Source of the DNA: Heligmosomoides polygyrus polygyrus
Lineage: Eukaryota; Nematoda; Chromadorea; Rhabditida; Heligmosomidae
Direction of reading: 5' to 3'
Length of the DNA: 64,000 nt
NCBI GenBank assembly: GCA_947396885.1
Contig: OX377203.1
Span: 27,097,253-27,161,252 of the forward strand
Part shown: piece after piece, positions 1 to 12,103 of the stretch
How positions within the stretch are numbered: the stretch's first letter is position 1
Layout of the letters: each line of letters begins with the position of its first letter
Program-made: the position numbers and the translations under genes
The notes under the pieces: generated by a model
The model's database searches: none
Told to the model about the DNA's origin: nothing
What the model saw: the letters and a program-made list of their open reading frames with translations, nothing else

Positions 1-235
1 ACACGGACGCCTGTTAAACGCCGACGGTGAGATGTCTTCTCAACCCAGATGCCCTTTGCGCGACATCGGCGACACGTCTTCTGACGCACGCGACACGACG
101 TGGGTCACACCTCGTCTCAACCCGGACGCCTGTCACTCGACGTCTATGAAAAGCTAGATGGACCGACGGAAGGACGGGTGGACAGTCGGACGGACAGACG
201 GACGGACAGACGGACGGACGGATGGAAGGACAGAC
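1..235. repeat. GC-rich repeat followed by GGAC/AGAC simple repeat
   Basis: Bases 1-150 hold short phrases that recur at loose spacing (for example GACACGTCTTCT and CCGGACGCCTGT), consistent with a decayed tandem repeat. Bases about 165-235 are a simple repeat of GGACGGACAGAC-like units. Part of 1-150 reappears inverted near 47040-47110, so it is dispersed. No coding potential is seen. Confidence 0.6.
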
Positions 236-306
236 ACAACCGCTTACTCTTTTATATATAGTAGGATCAAGCCATTCTATGTTATCTATGTCATTAGTCT
301 AATCAT

Positions 307-834
307 TTAAGGCCTGTAGCATAGCTGTCTCAGAGAATCTTTTCTCTGAAAACCATGTTGGTTTTCTGAGAACTTACTGATTATGTTGTGGTGATCGAAG
401 TGTGCAACAATTCTCTTTTTAAGAATTTTTTCGAAAAGACGGGCGAACATAGATGTGACACTAACCGTTCGATAATTCTGCGGTGTCGCAAATAAGGGCT
501 TTTTCGGTATTGGTGTAACAATAGCGCTCTTCCATCTATGTGGAACTTCAGTGTCATAAAGCTTAGATTGTAAATGAATTTGGGAGTCGTGACAATTACT
601 TATTTTACAAAGAAAAACGGTATTTCATCGGAGAGTTTGAGAGTAAGACGTAGGCCACCTTGAAAGTTCTTCGTACAATTCATCTGCATGAAACCAAACA
701 GAATCTTCCATGATGGGGAACGCATTGATTGGGGATGATACATTGTCGAGATCATTATCAGTGAAAGCCTTTACGAATGTGTCCGCTAATAGTTGAACTT
801 TATCTAGGTCGTTTCTGACAATCCTTGCATCTTG
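307..834 (-). pseudogene. Non-LTR retrotransposon reverse-transcriptase relic
   Basis: Reading the - strand from 834 to the TAA at 307-309 gives about 175 codons with a single internal TGA. The second half carries the block at the start of LINE reverse transcriptases: WKSAIVTPIPKKP, then NYRTVSVTSMFARLFEKIL, then the QHGFQ pocket. The first half (an FVKAFTDNDLDNV-like stretch) is the linker usually found before the RT domain. The catalytic FADD region is absent, so only the N-terminal part of an RT remains. The sequence differs from both RTE-like families elsewhere in the window, so this is a third LINE lineage, perhaps of the Jockey/CR1 type. The clade assignment is inference; the RT identity is clear. 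Confidence 0.72.
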
Positions 835-2425
835 TTAGTACAGTTAGTAGTTACAGTTACAGTTACATCTTACAATGGGAGCACATGAACTTCCCCCAAA
901 GATTCTCAACGAGACCTATATGATCTTGTAGGGCATCGGACGAGAATCACAGAACTCTGCTTCTTTTTTGCTACGGACCACTGGGTCGTCCGGAAATAGC
1001 AAAAATTGTATCACTTCAGAGCGGGTTGATAAGGTATAAGTGACAACTGGAATGACCCCGTCTGGAACTATTTAAGCCGCTTACCACGAATCTGTCACTC
1101 TTTTTCTAAATTGCCATTTTGCTTGTACTACTTTTCATCAAAGTTGAAGTCGAAGGTTGGAAAATATGTCTGGCAACATTGGAGAAGGAAGCGATCCCAC
1201 TAACGTGCACAGCTTTAGTCACCCATATCCACCGTAATCGACCCAAATTTTAAAAATGGATGTCACATCCGTGATCAGCACTCCAAGTAACCCCCTGAGC
1301 GACGTTTGAGCGAGAAATTTTCTTTCGACCTCTCCTCGACGTTTGGATCTCCGACCATCAATTTTGAACGGCAGCAGTGCCGGTTATTCTGCGTATACTC
1401 CTTTATCTTACGCATATCCATCGTAACCTTCTGTAATCCATTGTTTCACCAAAATTGCTTGCCAAATTGGTGCTCTGCATCCCAAATAACCCTAAAGATG
1501 AAACTTGGACAAAACTTTTGCTCGACATCTAGAGTAGAGAGGGTGAGTGCAAGTGCTCCTATCTGCAATGCCCCCGACCCGTCTCCCGTAAGTGTGTAAG
1601 AGAATGGTGAGGAAGAAACACGCAGAAAGGCGACCAATCACAAGAGTTGGATAAAATATGCAATACCTGAAAACAGTTAACTGAAATAGTGAAAGTTGCG
1701 AGAAGAATAAAAAGCAGTCTATGAGGAAATCCGAAGAGCAATGAGCTTGCCTTGATGATGGGTCGAATCAATGCTTGTCGATCTTGTTCACGAATGAGGT
1801 GACAGTGAAAATCACTTCCAAAGGTAATTGGGAACATACCAAAGAGGTCATATAGGAACGGCATCTAACGTAAACTTCCTCAGAGAGACACGCATCGTTT
1901 AATGGGTGCGCGATGTCGCTCCACACAACAAAACCAGCTTCTTCCACATCTGACGTTGAAAGCGGGGTTAGAACGCGGGGAAGGTACCCTAGCGGTGCCA
2001 AAATGTAATCGCCATTAGCAAAAACACTAACAGTCCACTTAGGGTTCGCAGAAACCCCTTCCTGGAATCGAAGCCTCGACCTTCTCCCTCCAGTCCGCCT
2101 CGTTATCCATTCGGCAACCCATTTCCTGCCGTATGCGGCGGCGAATGAATCACTTGAATGTACACTGTAGCTTCGCCTAGGAAAGCTGAGAAATTACTAT
2201 AATCAAACGTTAATTTAAGCTCCAAACCTTTTGTAAGTTAAGTTCAGAGGACGACAGGACCATTCTAGGTGTCATTTTTGCCTTAACAGCCCGTCCTGAA
2301 GCGATACCATTTTTACCCAGTGACTCATAGCAAAAACGAAGCACAGTTCTATGATCCTTGTCCGATGCTCTACAAGACCATTTAAGTCGCGTTGAGGATC
2401 TTTGGGCGAAGTTCATGGGCTCCCC
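835..2425. mobile_element. Inverted-repeat element of unknown type
   Basis: Bases 874-1030 and 2270-2425 are diverged inverted copies (about three quarters identical by eye), both carrying a CATGAACTTC-CCCAAAGAT-like start and a CTTGTAG-GCATCGGAC-like middle. Between them, 1248-2190 resembles 54165-55150 in the same order: a reverse copy of the GGGGTGCTGATCACGAATC-type motif, a CCGGTTATTCTGC phrase, a GACCAATC/GACCAATA phrase, and a tract starting GGAATCGAAGCC. I read this as an old non-autonomous DNA element with long inverted ends. The short ORFs inside have no recognisable domain. Confidence 0.5.
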
Positions 2426-3171
2426 TTGTTAATTAGCACCTTGCTCCCTCTTATCCGCTGTGTCCGACCGGAATTGGGGCCTGGTCGCGCTGTATTGGAA
2501 GACCTTTCGAACGAGTTTCTTTCCGAAGGGGTCTTAGCAGTTGATTCCCGTTGATGAAAACGTGCGTTGGCCGTCCCCGAAAAAAACATTAAGTTGGGGG
2601 CCCCTCTTATCCGGAGACGTTGTAGATGGAGGGGACTGTAGTTCTAATGTAGTCATGCAAACCCGCTCTCCTGCAATGATGCACTGCACAATGGCAGCAA
2701 TTCCATTATGCCGATTGTAATAGTCCATAATGAGAAAAACCATGCCATGCTATGAAAGAGTCTAACTCGTGCACCGGTTCTCAAGTCACCATTCAAAGAT
2801 CGCAACACATGATTCAACGGAGAAGGCTACAGTGTGGGCAATAAACCGAACGAATAAAGGGACACCTCCGCTTGTTGACGTGCTTAACTACTCGTCTAAT
2901 TGATTAGGAGATAACCACGAACATTCTAGGCAGGAAACATGGAACATTCTCGTTAGGAAGGAGAGAAGGTAGTCATTTTCCCCGAGAATTGGCAGGGCGC
3001 AGGGAAACAAGGTCTTGTAATGCTTAGAGAAACGCTTCAGCTGTGGAATCTGCACGCGGCTGTTAAGTTCTTTCCAATTCCAATTCCAACTCTTGAAGGA
3101 GGATTTCTCTCGGCAAAATGAGAAAAGTTCGGCGGTAGCAAATCTCTCTGTTCGGGTACTCCACTCTTGTT
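2426..3171. other. Repeat-like DNA without a gene
   Basis: No gene is supported. Bases 2545-2640 resemble 26385-26475 (a GATGAAAACGT-GTTGGCC phrase followed by CTTATCCGGAG), so this holds part of another dispersed repeat. The rest shows nothing recognisable. Confidence 0.4.
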
Positions 3172-3360
3172 ACAATGTTTTGCAGCGATCAAAACTGCAT
3201 CAGGCGGAACTCGAGCCTGTACTCTCTGCTTCGCGAGCAGAATGGCAGCCCATTACATCGCCAGCGCTGTAGGCACATCCGAGATGTCCTCGTTGCTAAG
3301 ATCTGTCAGCTCTCACCCGTAATCTCGGGAGTGATGAGTTGGCCGCTGATACCATGGTGA
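3172..3360 (-). repeat. tRNA-like repeat S2, diverged copy
   Basis: Aligns by eye with the S2 repeats at 37.3-38.2 kb and 58.9 kb in the same order: an ATGTTTTG-CAGCGATCAAAACT end, a GGCGGAACTCGAGCC box (reverse B-box), and a distal part ending GGCCGCTGATACC. Bases 3375-3470 look like the 3' end of a second, + strand copy with GGTTCGAGTC and AAACATCCT. The two form a head-to-head pair. There is no coding sense. Confidence 0.5.
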
Positions 3361-3470
3361 TGAATTAGGCTAGCATCCCGCGAGGAAATCAGAGGGTTTC
3401 GGTTCGAGTCAGTTCCACCTGGAGCAGGAGCTAGGTCGAAGCAAAACATCCTTTAACAGCATACAGCATC

Positions 3471-4778
3471 GGCATAAGCTGCTCTGGGGTTCGAATAAAT
3501 GTGTAAAACATTGTTAGTAGTATGTTCACAGAGTCTACTGTGTTTCGCGAAAGTGCTTACAAAGCATATTTGCTCCCACCTTTATCCAGACCTCCGGTGG
3601 AATTTTTTCCTATGGTTGAATGACTTTTTTCGGCCCGTCTGCAAACAATCTAAACTCTCCTAGCCTCTCGAGTGAACGCCGTCTTCGGTATCCTATAAGA
3701 TGTCGTCCGTTCGGTTGTCGAAATGCTCGAAAACGTCCAGTAACGTCACCATTCGTCATTGTAGCGTATTACGGTAACCAGTGGGTACTGTTCCCTCGAC
3801 GGACATTTAGCGTGCTCCCTTCAAAGCAATCATGAATTGACACCCGGACAGCTACGGCTCTAGTCCTTTGGATTTCGGCGTCAAATGCAGTTAAACAAAT
3901 TGAGACCCATTTGCAAAGTTGGTTTGAAGAAGTAACGGCGGAAATGGGTGTGAAACAGTGACGGTAGGGAAGCTCTTCATGCTATGCTAGGACACCAGAT
4001 GCTACTCATTTAGAAGTGTCTCTGATTGCGAACTGCACGAAAGAATGCGGGTCAACCTCGTATACTAGGAATGCCGCAATCGTCATATATAAAGGATATT
4101 TGGGCGAATAGGGAAAACATCTGACGTTGCCACGAACACATGGCACACATTACAACCAGTCGTGCATAGTTCCCTTGGGTTGGACAAAGATTAATTGCTT
4201 CAGTAATTCACTGGGGAAGGAAGATATACAAAACCGAACTGCACAACAGTGTGTGAAGCGAAACGGCGCAGACAGCCAGTGTGAGCCGTTGAAAGAAAAG
4301 CGCAACAGTTGAGAGGATCTGTTGCAGAGAAACGGTTGTGGAATTCGTCTTCTAACACTATTCTTACATTACCCGGTGAGTTAAACGTAAACGTCGCTCC
4401 ATGAAGAGGAGCCTCCGATTCTGTATGTGAACACATTCACCTTATCCTAACCATCTCCTTCATTCTTCAATGCCTATAATGCCTTCGAATGTCTTGCATC
4501 ATGGCAGAGAGACTTTTAAAGAAGTGAATCTTCATCTGAATTGTTTTCCAGACGACTGCCGGGGCCATAATTCAATTTTTATGTGACTGGACGTTTTCTT
4601 GCAGGTTAAAAGGGCTAGAGGATGTATTTCGACGCTCCTCAATTCCTATCCGTTAAGTGAGGTGTTCTTCTTCTACCCAGTATTGTGAAGACACATTGAA
4701 CGCGTATTTGAGCTTCATATGCAATGCTTTAGAAGCAGAGCAGAAAGCTGTGTTCTGCCCTCCAGAGCAGGTCTGGAA
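3471..4778. other. No recognisable feature
   Basis: No domain, RNA gene or repeat of the families listed here could be recognised. The short ORFs present overlap on both strands and look random. Confidence 0.4.
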
Positions 4779-5879
4779 CAGGGGAGCACATACAATTCTG
4801 TGCGTTGAATTTTTTTAACGGAAAATTTTCGTTAAAATTCCGGTAAATCGTTAAATTTCGTTTAAAATACAAATAGCTGCTAACTATTATTTCAAGTGGA
4901 AAAAAATCAAGGAAAACCTTATACGTTTCAACTTCATGAGGTCAGCAGCTAAAGCTCAAGGAATGGAGTGTAACACTGGAATGTAAAATAAACTATTCAA
5001 CATCTACAAACGCAAAAAAATAAACAAGCCTTCAGCAACAAATTATCGGGTGTGGAATAAGAACGAGTATGGAACTACCATTCAAGAGGACCACCGACAA
5101 GTCATCTTAAAATGTGCGATCAGGTAGGTACCAGGAGTTCCCCCTTTACTAGTTCTTTGTCTGACTGTTCTACGAGTGTATGCAATCTCGATGCGGGCAC
5201 CAGCCCATTAAGTACAGAAAGAACTAATAAAAATATGATTGAAAGCCTATCAGTGGGATGTTAACACGAACTCACGATTTTCGAGTGTTTCGTGCGCGGA
5301 TAAAGAACGGCGTTACTCAACCCTTTTTGTCCCTTTTGGGAAGCGCCGCGCGTTCTAATTCTAGGGGACATCCTGGAAACAATTTGAATCCATATTTGGC
5401 CACACAATGACTTGCGGTGGCAAGCCGGTGAAGAAGTCAGCGCTTTATCCTTCCCAGAGAAGTCTGGCACCAATTCACCGACCCCGGAGGGATGGAAGGC
5501 TTGGTTGGCCGGGAAGGGAAATCCCGTAATAAGGATCAGAAACCTGGTATAGGGTGCAGACGACAGCCGGCACCTCCTCCGACTGCGCTACACGCGCTCC
5601 CAAAATGCATTATTTCCAAAAAATTCGAAACAAATTCATGAAAACATCAAAATATTCTTGTTGATTTCAATAGTTTTTTTTTCAGGAGCAGCCTTAATCG
5701 GGAAGATGAGACCTGCAACAATAGAGAATACTAAGGGTAAATGTGATAAGCTGACTGAGAAAAAAGTCTGTTAAAAAATCGGTTAAATTTCTAAAAATTT
5801 CCGTTAAGTCGTTAAACCAGATTTTAACGAAAAACGCCGTTAATTCGTTAAATCGTTAACCGTTAAATGTGCACCCCTG
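4779..5879. mobile_element. hAT-like foldback element
   Basis: The right end reads, inwards on the - strand, CAGGGGTGCACATTTAACGG; the left end begins CAGGGGAGCACAT and then also enters TTAACGG/GTTAAA-rich sequence. CAGGG termini with A/T-rich subterminal arms are typical of hAT-type non-autonomous elements. An 8 bp target duplication was not found (gtctggaa versus gtgcgcag), so the insertion is old or the left end is misplaced. A related end (TTAACGCACACCCCTG) is present at 53711-53726. A SINE copy is nested at 5296-5603. No transposase is seen. Confidence 0.55.
5296..5603 (-). repeat. tRNA-derived SINE S1 (good copy)
   Basis: Read on the - strand, the repeat starts with a tRNA-like head: GCGCGTGTAGCGCAGTCGGA contains an A-box (TAGCGCAGTCGG), followed about 45 bases later by a weak B-box region. 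The body runs through CTTCCATCCCTCC, GGTGAATTGGT and GGCCACCGCAAGTCATTG-type phrases to a 3' end of TTGAGTAACGCCGTTCTTT. At least nine copies or fragments occur in the window. The A-box plus B-box pair marks an internal Pol III promoter; the tRNA of origin is not assigned. It is nested in the hAT-like element. Confidence 0.65.
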
Positions 5880-6125
5880 GTGCGCAGCAGAGAGAACTAC
5901 TTGCTGCCGCGTGCATCCGATCATACGTCGCCCGGATTTAACCAAGCTTTCCATCCCTATGGGGAATGCTGAAATGGATGTTGAATTGGTTGTATGGGAA
6001 GGATAAAACACTGCCTTGTCCGTCGGTTGGCCACCGCAGGTCATTGTATGAGCTCTATGCGCCTCCACAAATTGCCACCCCAACATTCCACAGAGTAGAA
6101 TGCCTTCCGAAACCACTCAAAAGAA
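5880..6125 (+). repeat. tRNA-derived SINE S1, degenerate copy
   Basis: The same S1 order on the + strand: a decayed head (GCGCAGCAGAGAGAAC), then AACCAAGCTTTCCATCCC, GGAAGGATAAA, GTTGGCCACCGCAGGTCATT and a TAGAATGCC end. It abuts the right terminus of the hAT-like element, opposite in orientation to the copy inside it. Confidence 0.55.
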
Positions 6126-7351
6126 TGAGCGCCGTGATTCTTCGTTCCATCCTACCTAGGTTAGGACTAGCACTAGGTTGGGCCAACAATTCGAATGCAA
6201 AGAACGTGCAGGCGGAGTGGACAGAATAATCTCTGCCATGAAGTCAAGGTAAGTTTTTCGCTTTCTTGCTCTTTGAGCTAATCCTTAAATGCTCCTATCG
6301 CTAGAAGGAGATGAATTTTAGGACGACTCAATGAATGTGAGCAGTTTTTGGACACGCGAATTCCCCACGAATGACCCCAGGTGGAATTTCCTGGGGTCCT
6401 TGTCCATAGCCGTGTGCAGCGCTCTCAGAGTAGGTGCGCTCTGCTCACAGACTTCTCTTGGTGGAAGGCAGCATTGGCATCTCAATAGGCTGATCACAGC
6501 AACGTATTGCATAGGCTAACTGCGTGGTACACACTGTAGAGCGGCTGAATCGACATTGCCCGCTACTCATCTTCTTGTTGAAGCTCAACCTTCCCCAATT
6601 TCTGACATATTCTGCTACCCTAGCTGTGCTGATAGTTTTCGTTTTGTTTTGCTACGGCTACATTCTAGGGCTTATTTATGTCATACATTCACCAAGAGTG
6701 TGCACAAATGCAAAAAAAGACGTTCTGTACAACAGAGTGAACGATTCTTGGAAGAGAGTATTGAGTTGCCGCTTTCTTTAGAACATCCGTAGTTGCGACC
6801 AAATACTTCAGCAATCCCTTCTGCTTATGCTTTGGAATGCACATTGCTCACGCCGAGAAAACCCGGCACAGGTCAGATGCCTGTTCGAACATCTTCACGA
6901 CGTCATGCATTCATTGAGTGGGTGCCGTTATGAACGGCTCCCATGGTAATTAAAGAACATAAAATTCTTTACTTCCTGACTAACAGCCGCCGGAAGTTTC
7001 CGTTCCAAAAAACCAGAACCGCTTGCATGTGACCACACACATGCACGATCACGGAAAGTTTGGGAATGGGACCGGCTCTGTAGATTCATGACCCTCCAGG
7101 TAGAGAAGTGGGCACTGCTCGGTGCATGTTGTAATGCAAGCGAAAGAGATTTATGGCCCTTTCAATGTCCTTGAATCAGGAACTCGAAGTTCAATGCTCA
7201 GGAAGCGCTGCTACAGTGGCAGCCGTCCCTACACTCCTGCAGAATATAACTAGCACAACAAATAAAAAATCATGAAAAACTGTAAAATATATCATTTCCT
7301 ATCTGCTCATACTTTCATATCTAATGTATAAGTATGGATGGGATAGAGGAT
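6126..7351. other. No recognisable feature
   Basis: No gene or known repeat could be supported. An ORF at 6524-6781 has one hydrophobic stretch but no start context, splice signal or homology that I recognise. Confidence 0.4.
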
Positions 7352-7636
7352 AAAAGGATAAAGAACGGCGTTACTCAATCCCTATTGAGATGCGCCACGC
7401 ATTCTACTCCTGCGGGATATCGTGTAGGCGATTTGAATGCATTTGGCCATACAATAACCTGTGGTGGCCAACCGATGAACAAGTTGTCGCTTTATCCTTC
7501 CCGAACAAGTCCGGTACCAGTTCACCTACCCCGGAGGAATGGAAGGATTGGAAAATCCGAAACAGGAACTTGGTATCGGGTGCACGCGACAGCCCGCGCC
7601 TCCTCTGATTGCGCTACACGAGCCCTTTTTCCACAC
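7352..7636 (-). repeat. tRNA-derived SINE S1
   Basis: Begins on the + strand with the family 3' end (AAGAACGGCGTTACTCAATCC) and ends with the reversed head (CCTCTGATTGCGCTACAC, the A-box complement). The body phrases GATGCGCCACGCATTCTACT, TTTGGCCATACAATAACCTG and GGAGGAATGGAAGGATTGG match the other copies. Confidence 0.65.
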
Positions 7637-9179
7637 CATAAAAGCCAGATAAAGACTACATAGAGGCTAGCTATCAGAGTCCACCATCACGGACAGTCGC
7701 ATTTGAACTTCAATGATTGACTCTCTGTCAGCCAGATTGTCGCTGTGGGATCTCCTCGGGTACAACTGTGGGATCTTTTCGAGTAGAAAAATAGCGTAAC
7801 CGGAGCGGATTTCGTACTGTATGGAGCCTGATGCTACAGGGTGCTTTGTTGTGATCACATTTTTGCGCCAGGCGGTTCTGAAGCGCCCACCCTCTGCATT
7901 CCGCTTACGACGCTAGCCCGATCGCAACAAAACAGATTGTAACGGCTATAGCCTCTATAGCAGTCCCTCTGGCCTTTGTGTAAAGTAATCTGTTCATCTT
8001 GTTTTGAGTAACTTAAGTTAGACTGACGTCTTCTGTAATTCCTGGTGAAGGAAGTCTTCCAATTTGGCTTTTGATTATCGGATGTCTTACTGTGTTAGAA
8101 ATATTGTCGACTATTTATTTATTTATTTATTTATTATTAATACATCCATAAGGACGCGCCAACAGTGATCGTAGTAGAGCTGCGAAAACTTTGCTCAAGA
8201 AAACAAGAATAGAAAAAACTCAGAACTCAACTTACAATTAGCGAAAAACATTAAAAAGAAGGCTATCGAGAGCATTGAGGAGAAGGCCAACCATCTATTA
8301 ATCTGCGCTGTAAAGGGGGAATAACCAGAGGAAGGGTAGGACAGCCAACCCACAAGTAACATGCTCACTACAGAAAATCAGACCAGCTTGCCCATGGTAC
8401 GCTACGGTGTCATAATGCACCGCAATATAGGAAAAACAACTGAGTAGTAAGTGCTATATAGTGCATATGAGCACTGACTATAAGCACCTTAGTGGGTCAT
8501 GTGCGTGCCAAAAACATTGCTATGCATCCAATATGTTCCCGCATGGGTGCTAATCTGACTATGAACGAGGCATAGAAGTTTAGATCTGACAATGAGCATA
8601 AACGTAGTTAGCATCATGTTCGTCTTCAACTTCTGTATGGCACCGGAATTCAGACCTGGTCGCGTTATAACGGAAGTCACTTTGAACTCAAAGTTCCTCT
8701 CAACATCAGATTCGCGCTATGATGGGAAGCGTTATACCCAAGATGTGTTATTGTTAGGCCTACAACAGTTTTGGGCACCTTACCACGATCTACTCCTATC
8801 GTGGTAGGCCCGCGTCGCCACTGTGGTAGGAACCGTGGCAAAGAACAGTTGTCGCAGTGCCTCCTACCGCAAAGTTGCTACAGTTCTCGGCAGGTGTGTA
8901 TCGGCGTAAAGTTAGGCTGCTTCGATCCCGAAAAATTTCACGTTAAGTCGGCAATCATGCCTTATCCGGAGGCGCTGTAGGTTAGGTACCGCTCTCGAGT
9001 ACAGTAACATGATCGCCTGCCAACGACTGCGGTAGGGTGATCAACTACTGAGCCTGCCTGGGACGAGGTTTCGAGGACGAGTTAACTTGACTTCGAGATG
9101 TGCAGCAAGTTTTTTCAATGCCCAGCAAACCGCGGGTATTAATTGCCTCTGTTTTGTCCTTCTTTCTCTAATTTTTATC
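7637..9179. other. Gene-free stretch with an ATTT microsatellite
   Basis: A run of ATTT/TTTA units lies at about 8113-8142. Nothing else is recognised in the stretch; short ORFs on both strands lack domains. Confidence 0.45.
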
Positions 9180-9596
9180 ATTTTGATATCATTAGGTGGG
9201 TCGGGTAGGATGATTTTATAAAATTCTTGAATGAACGATCTATGGATTAAAATAACTTGACCTAAACATTAGTAGAAACTACACAAACGAAAAACAAACG
9301 GCACTAGTTAAAAGTTCCGACTCCACCGACAAGACTTCGGTCGAAAAAAATTTTCTCGCTGAAACTTTGTCTCGGGGGGGGGGGGGGGGGGTTATTTGGG
9401 GTGCTGATCACGAATCTGATATCCGTTTCACACGATTCGGTCGGAGACCACCCATACCGTTAACATGGGTGGTCCAGGCAAGGTCACCAATTTCGCTGAA
9501 ACTTCGTCTAGGGGGGTTATTTGGGGTGCTGAGCACGAATCTGACATCTGTTTTTGAAATTGCGGCCGATTACGGTAGACTACGGTATCACCTGTA

Positions 9597-12103
9597 TCAC
9601 CTGTCGTCCCGTTGATCATCGACTTGCTCGAGCGGGCGCCAACAGCGTCTCCATTCGTCCCTGTCGCGTGCCAGAGTGGTCCAATGGATCCTCCTCGCTC
9701 GAGGGACACGAAGAGCGTCATATCGGTGGTTCAGGGCTTTCACGAAGAAGTCCGACCAACGCGCTGGTGGGCGTCCTGGTGTTCTTTTGACATCCCGCGG
9801 AATCCAATCTGTGACGGCTCTCGTCCAGCGGGTGTCTGCGAATCGCATTACGTGGCCAGCCCACCTAATTTTCGACGACTTGGCCGATGCGACAGCGTCT
9901 CTGATCTTCGAACGTCGGCGAAGCTCGGAACTCCGGAGGCCTTCTCTCACTTGCGTAATTCGTGTCACTCCGAGCATCGTCCTCTCGATTCCACGCTGCG
10001 CGACGCTGATCGCGTGTTCATCCTGCTTTCGTATAGCCCAGGTCTCTGAGGCGTATGTTAGGGCAGGAAGAACAGTGGAGTCGAATAGGTGGGCACGGAG
10101 TCGGACGTTCTTCGTTTTCTTCACGACTTCTTCGACGCTCTTGAAAGCTCCACAAGCCGCTCGTTTCCTGCTGCTCAGCTATGGTGCTAGGTCGTTGGCC
10201 ATGTTGACTTCGCGACCCAGATACACATAGCTGGAGCATTCGGAGACGTTCTTTCCGTTGAACGAGAATGGGGCATCAGAAACCCATCCGTTCTTCATGA
10301 ACATCGTCTTCGTAAGATTCAGCTGCAGTCCAACGCTTCTACATACACGGTCGAAGTCGGCCAGCATTCGCTCCGCCTGGCTGATGCTCGGTGTTATGTT
10401 ATGAGCACGATGTCGTCAGCGAAGCGAAGATGGTGCAGTTGCCGGCCGTCGACCTTCACTCCCATGTCTTCCCTTTCTAGTTCGCGCATGACGTTTTCGA
10501 GGGTGGCACTGAAGAGCTTCGGGGATATGGTATCCCCTTGTCGAACCCCTCTCTTCACGTCAATGACGACGTCGTTGTAGAATGGTGAGATCTTGGTCGT
10601 GAATCCACTGTACAGCTCTCGAGGGACTCTGATGTACTGAGTAGGAACGCCCTGGGTGAGCAGGGCTTCCATGACCTCTTCAGTCTCGACGGAGTCGAAT
10701 GCCTTCTTCAGGTCGATGAACGTAAGGCACAGCGGCAGCTTGTACTCTCGCGACACTTCGATGAGCTTCGTAATGGTGTGTATGTGGTTGATCGTGCTGA
10801 ATCCTCTCCGAAATCCTGCTTGTTCGCATGGCTGTCCTTCGTCCAGCGTTCTACTAATCCTATTCAGGATGACTCGAGTGAACAGCTTGTAGACTACAGA
10901 CAACAGGCAGATCGGGCGATAGTTGCCAATGTCGTGCACGTCTCCCTTCTTGTACAGCAAAACGGTCTTGCTGGTCTTCCACTGAGATGGAACCTTGCAT
11001 TCGGACAGGTAGCGTGTGAAGAGCCGCGCCAGGGTGTTGATGAGCGCTGGCGGGAGGTTCTTCAGGTGTTCAGCTCTGATCCTGTCAGAACCGGGTGCTG
11101 TACGATTCTTCACCGACGAGATGGCGTGTCGGATCTCGGAAGGGAGAACAGAGGGAACGACGTATCCATCCTGCGGAGGATGGCATGGGGGCAGGTGGAC
11201 GTGGCTATCGAAGAGATCGGAGTAGAAGTCGTGGATGACTTTCTCCATGGTCCTTCTGGAAGAGGTGATGGTTCCGTCAGGACGTCGGAGAGCGGTCATC
11301 TTGGTCTTGAAGTTGGCGAAGTTCCGGCGGGCATTGCGAATGCTCAGCCCTGCCTCTGCTGCTTCAGCCAACACTTCCGCCCTTCTCTCCTTGAGATCTT
11401 CCTTTATCGCCGCTCTGCATAGCTTTGCAAGCTCGGACGTCAGTTGGTAGTTGCCTGACGCTCGTGCTGCTCCACGCTGGCGTATCAGCTCGAGAGTTTC
11501 CGGAGACAGGCGTCTCTTGGTGGTCTTCAAGCTCTCGGCTCCCTTAGCACTATCGTGGAGATGGTGCACGAAGCGATCGTATTCCTCGTCGACGTTGTCC
11601 ATGACGGCATCTTCCCAAAGGCCGACAAGAGAGGTGTAAAGGTCCCAGTTGATGGTCGTTCTGGGATTCCTCTTCTTGAACTTCGCGGCCTTCTCTCCTT
11701 GACGCGAAAAGCGGAACCTTGCGCGAAGGAGGCGGTGGTCCGATCCCGTGTAAAACTTGGGGACAACGGAGACATCGGTCAGGCAATATTTGTTGTTGTT
11801 CATGGCCAAGTGCGTGTTGACGAGGACACCAACGCCGCCTACTCCCCTGCTGTCGCATGTTCCGAGGAACAGTTCTTCTCCGGAGTCGTAGGCGGCGTGT
11901 AGGGGGTGGTGTCTTCTCGTCTCGGTCAGTCCGATGACGTCGTACTTGATCTTCCTGGCTTGCATCATCAGGTCCTCGACGGATGCTTCGGACGCAAGCG
12001 TGCGGGCGTTGTAAGTACAGATCGTCATCCTAGTCCTTCTCAGTTTGCGCAGCCTGGTTAGGCCCTGAGATTTTAGCAGCCTCTCCGTACTCGTCCTTCC
12101 CAT
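9597..12103 (-). pseudogene. RTE-like endonuclease/reverse transcriptase, disrupted
   Basis: Encodes the endonuclease-RT polyprotein that copies the element by target-primed reverse transcription. From 12103, 569 codons run to 10394. Residues about 25-100 are the start of an AP-type endonuclease ([37 protein letters not shown]). The next residues jump straight to its C-terminal end ([14 protein letters not shown]), so roughly a hundred residues with the GDFN catalytic block are missing. The RT domain follows: KTVLLYKKGDVHDIGNYRPI, LCLTFIDLKKAFDSV, GVRQGDTISPKLFSATLE and FADDIVLIT. A 5 bp duplication (GTTATGTTAT at about 10393-10402) then shifts the frame; copy 2 lacks it. A TAG (GAG in copy 2) adds a stop near 10180. 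The C-terminal part is open again at 10124-9597, with the FADTRW...RPPARWSDFF region. Clearly non-functional. Confidence 0.85.

Noticed and set aside
4771..5887. 8 bp target duplication for the hAT-like element
   Set aside because: The flanks (gtctggaa, gtgcgcag) do not match, so none is claimed.
9367..9790. Open frames reading VIWGADHESDIRF-like peptides here and at 44545-45370
   Set aside because: The same peptide arises from the repeated ~60 bp DNA motif in both orientations; there is no start, domain or codon signal.
10656..11902. Plus-strand open frames up to 214 codons
   Set aside because: They are antisense shadows of the minus-strand reverse-transcriptase gene.
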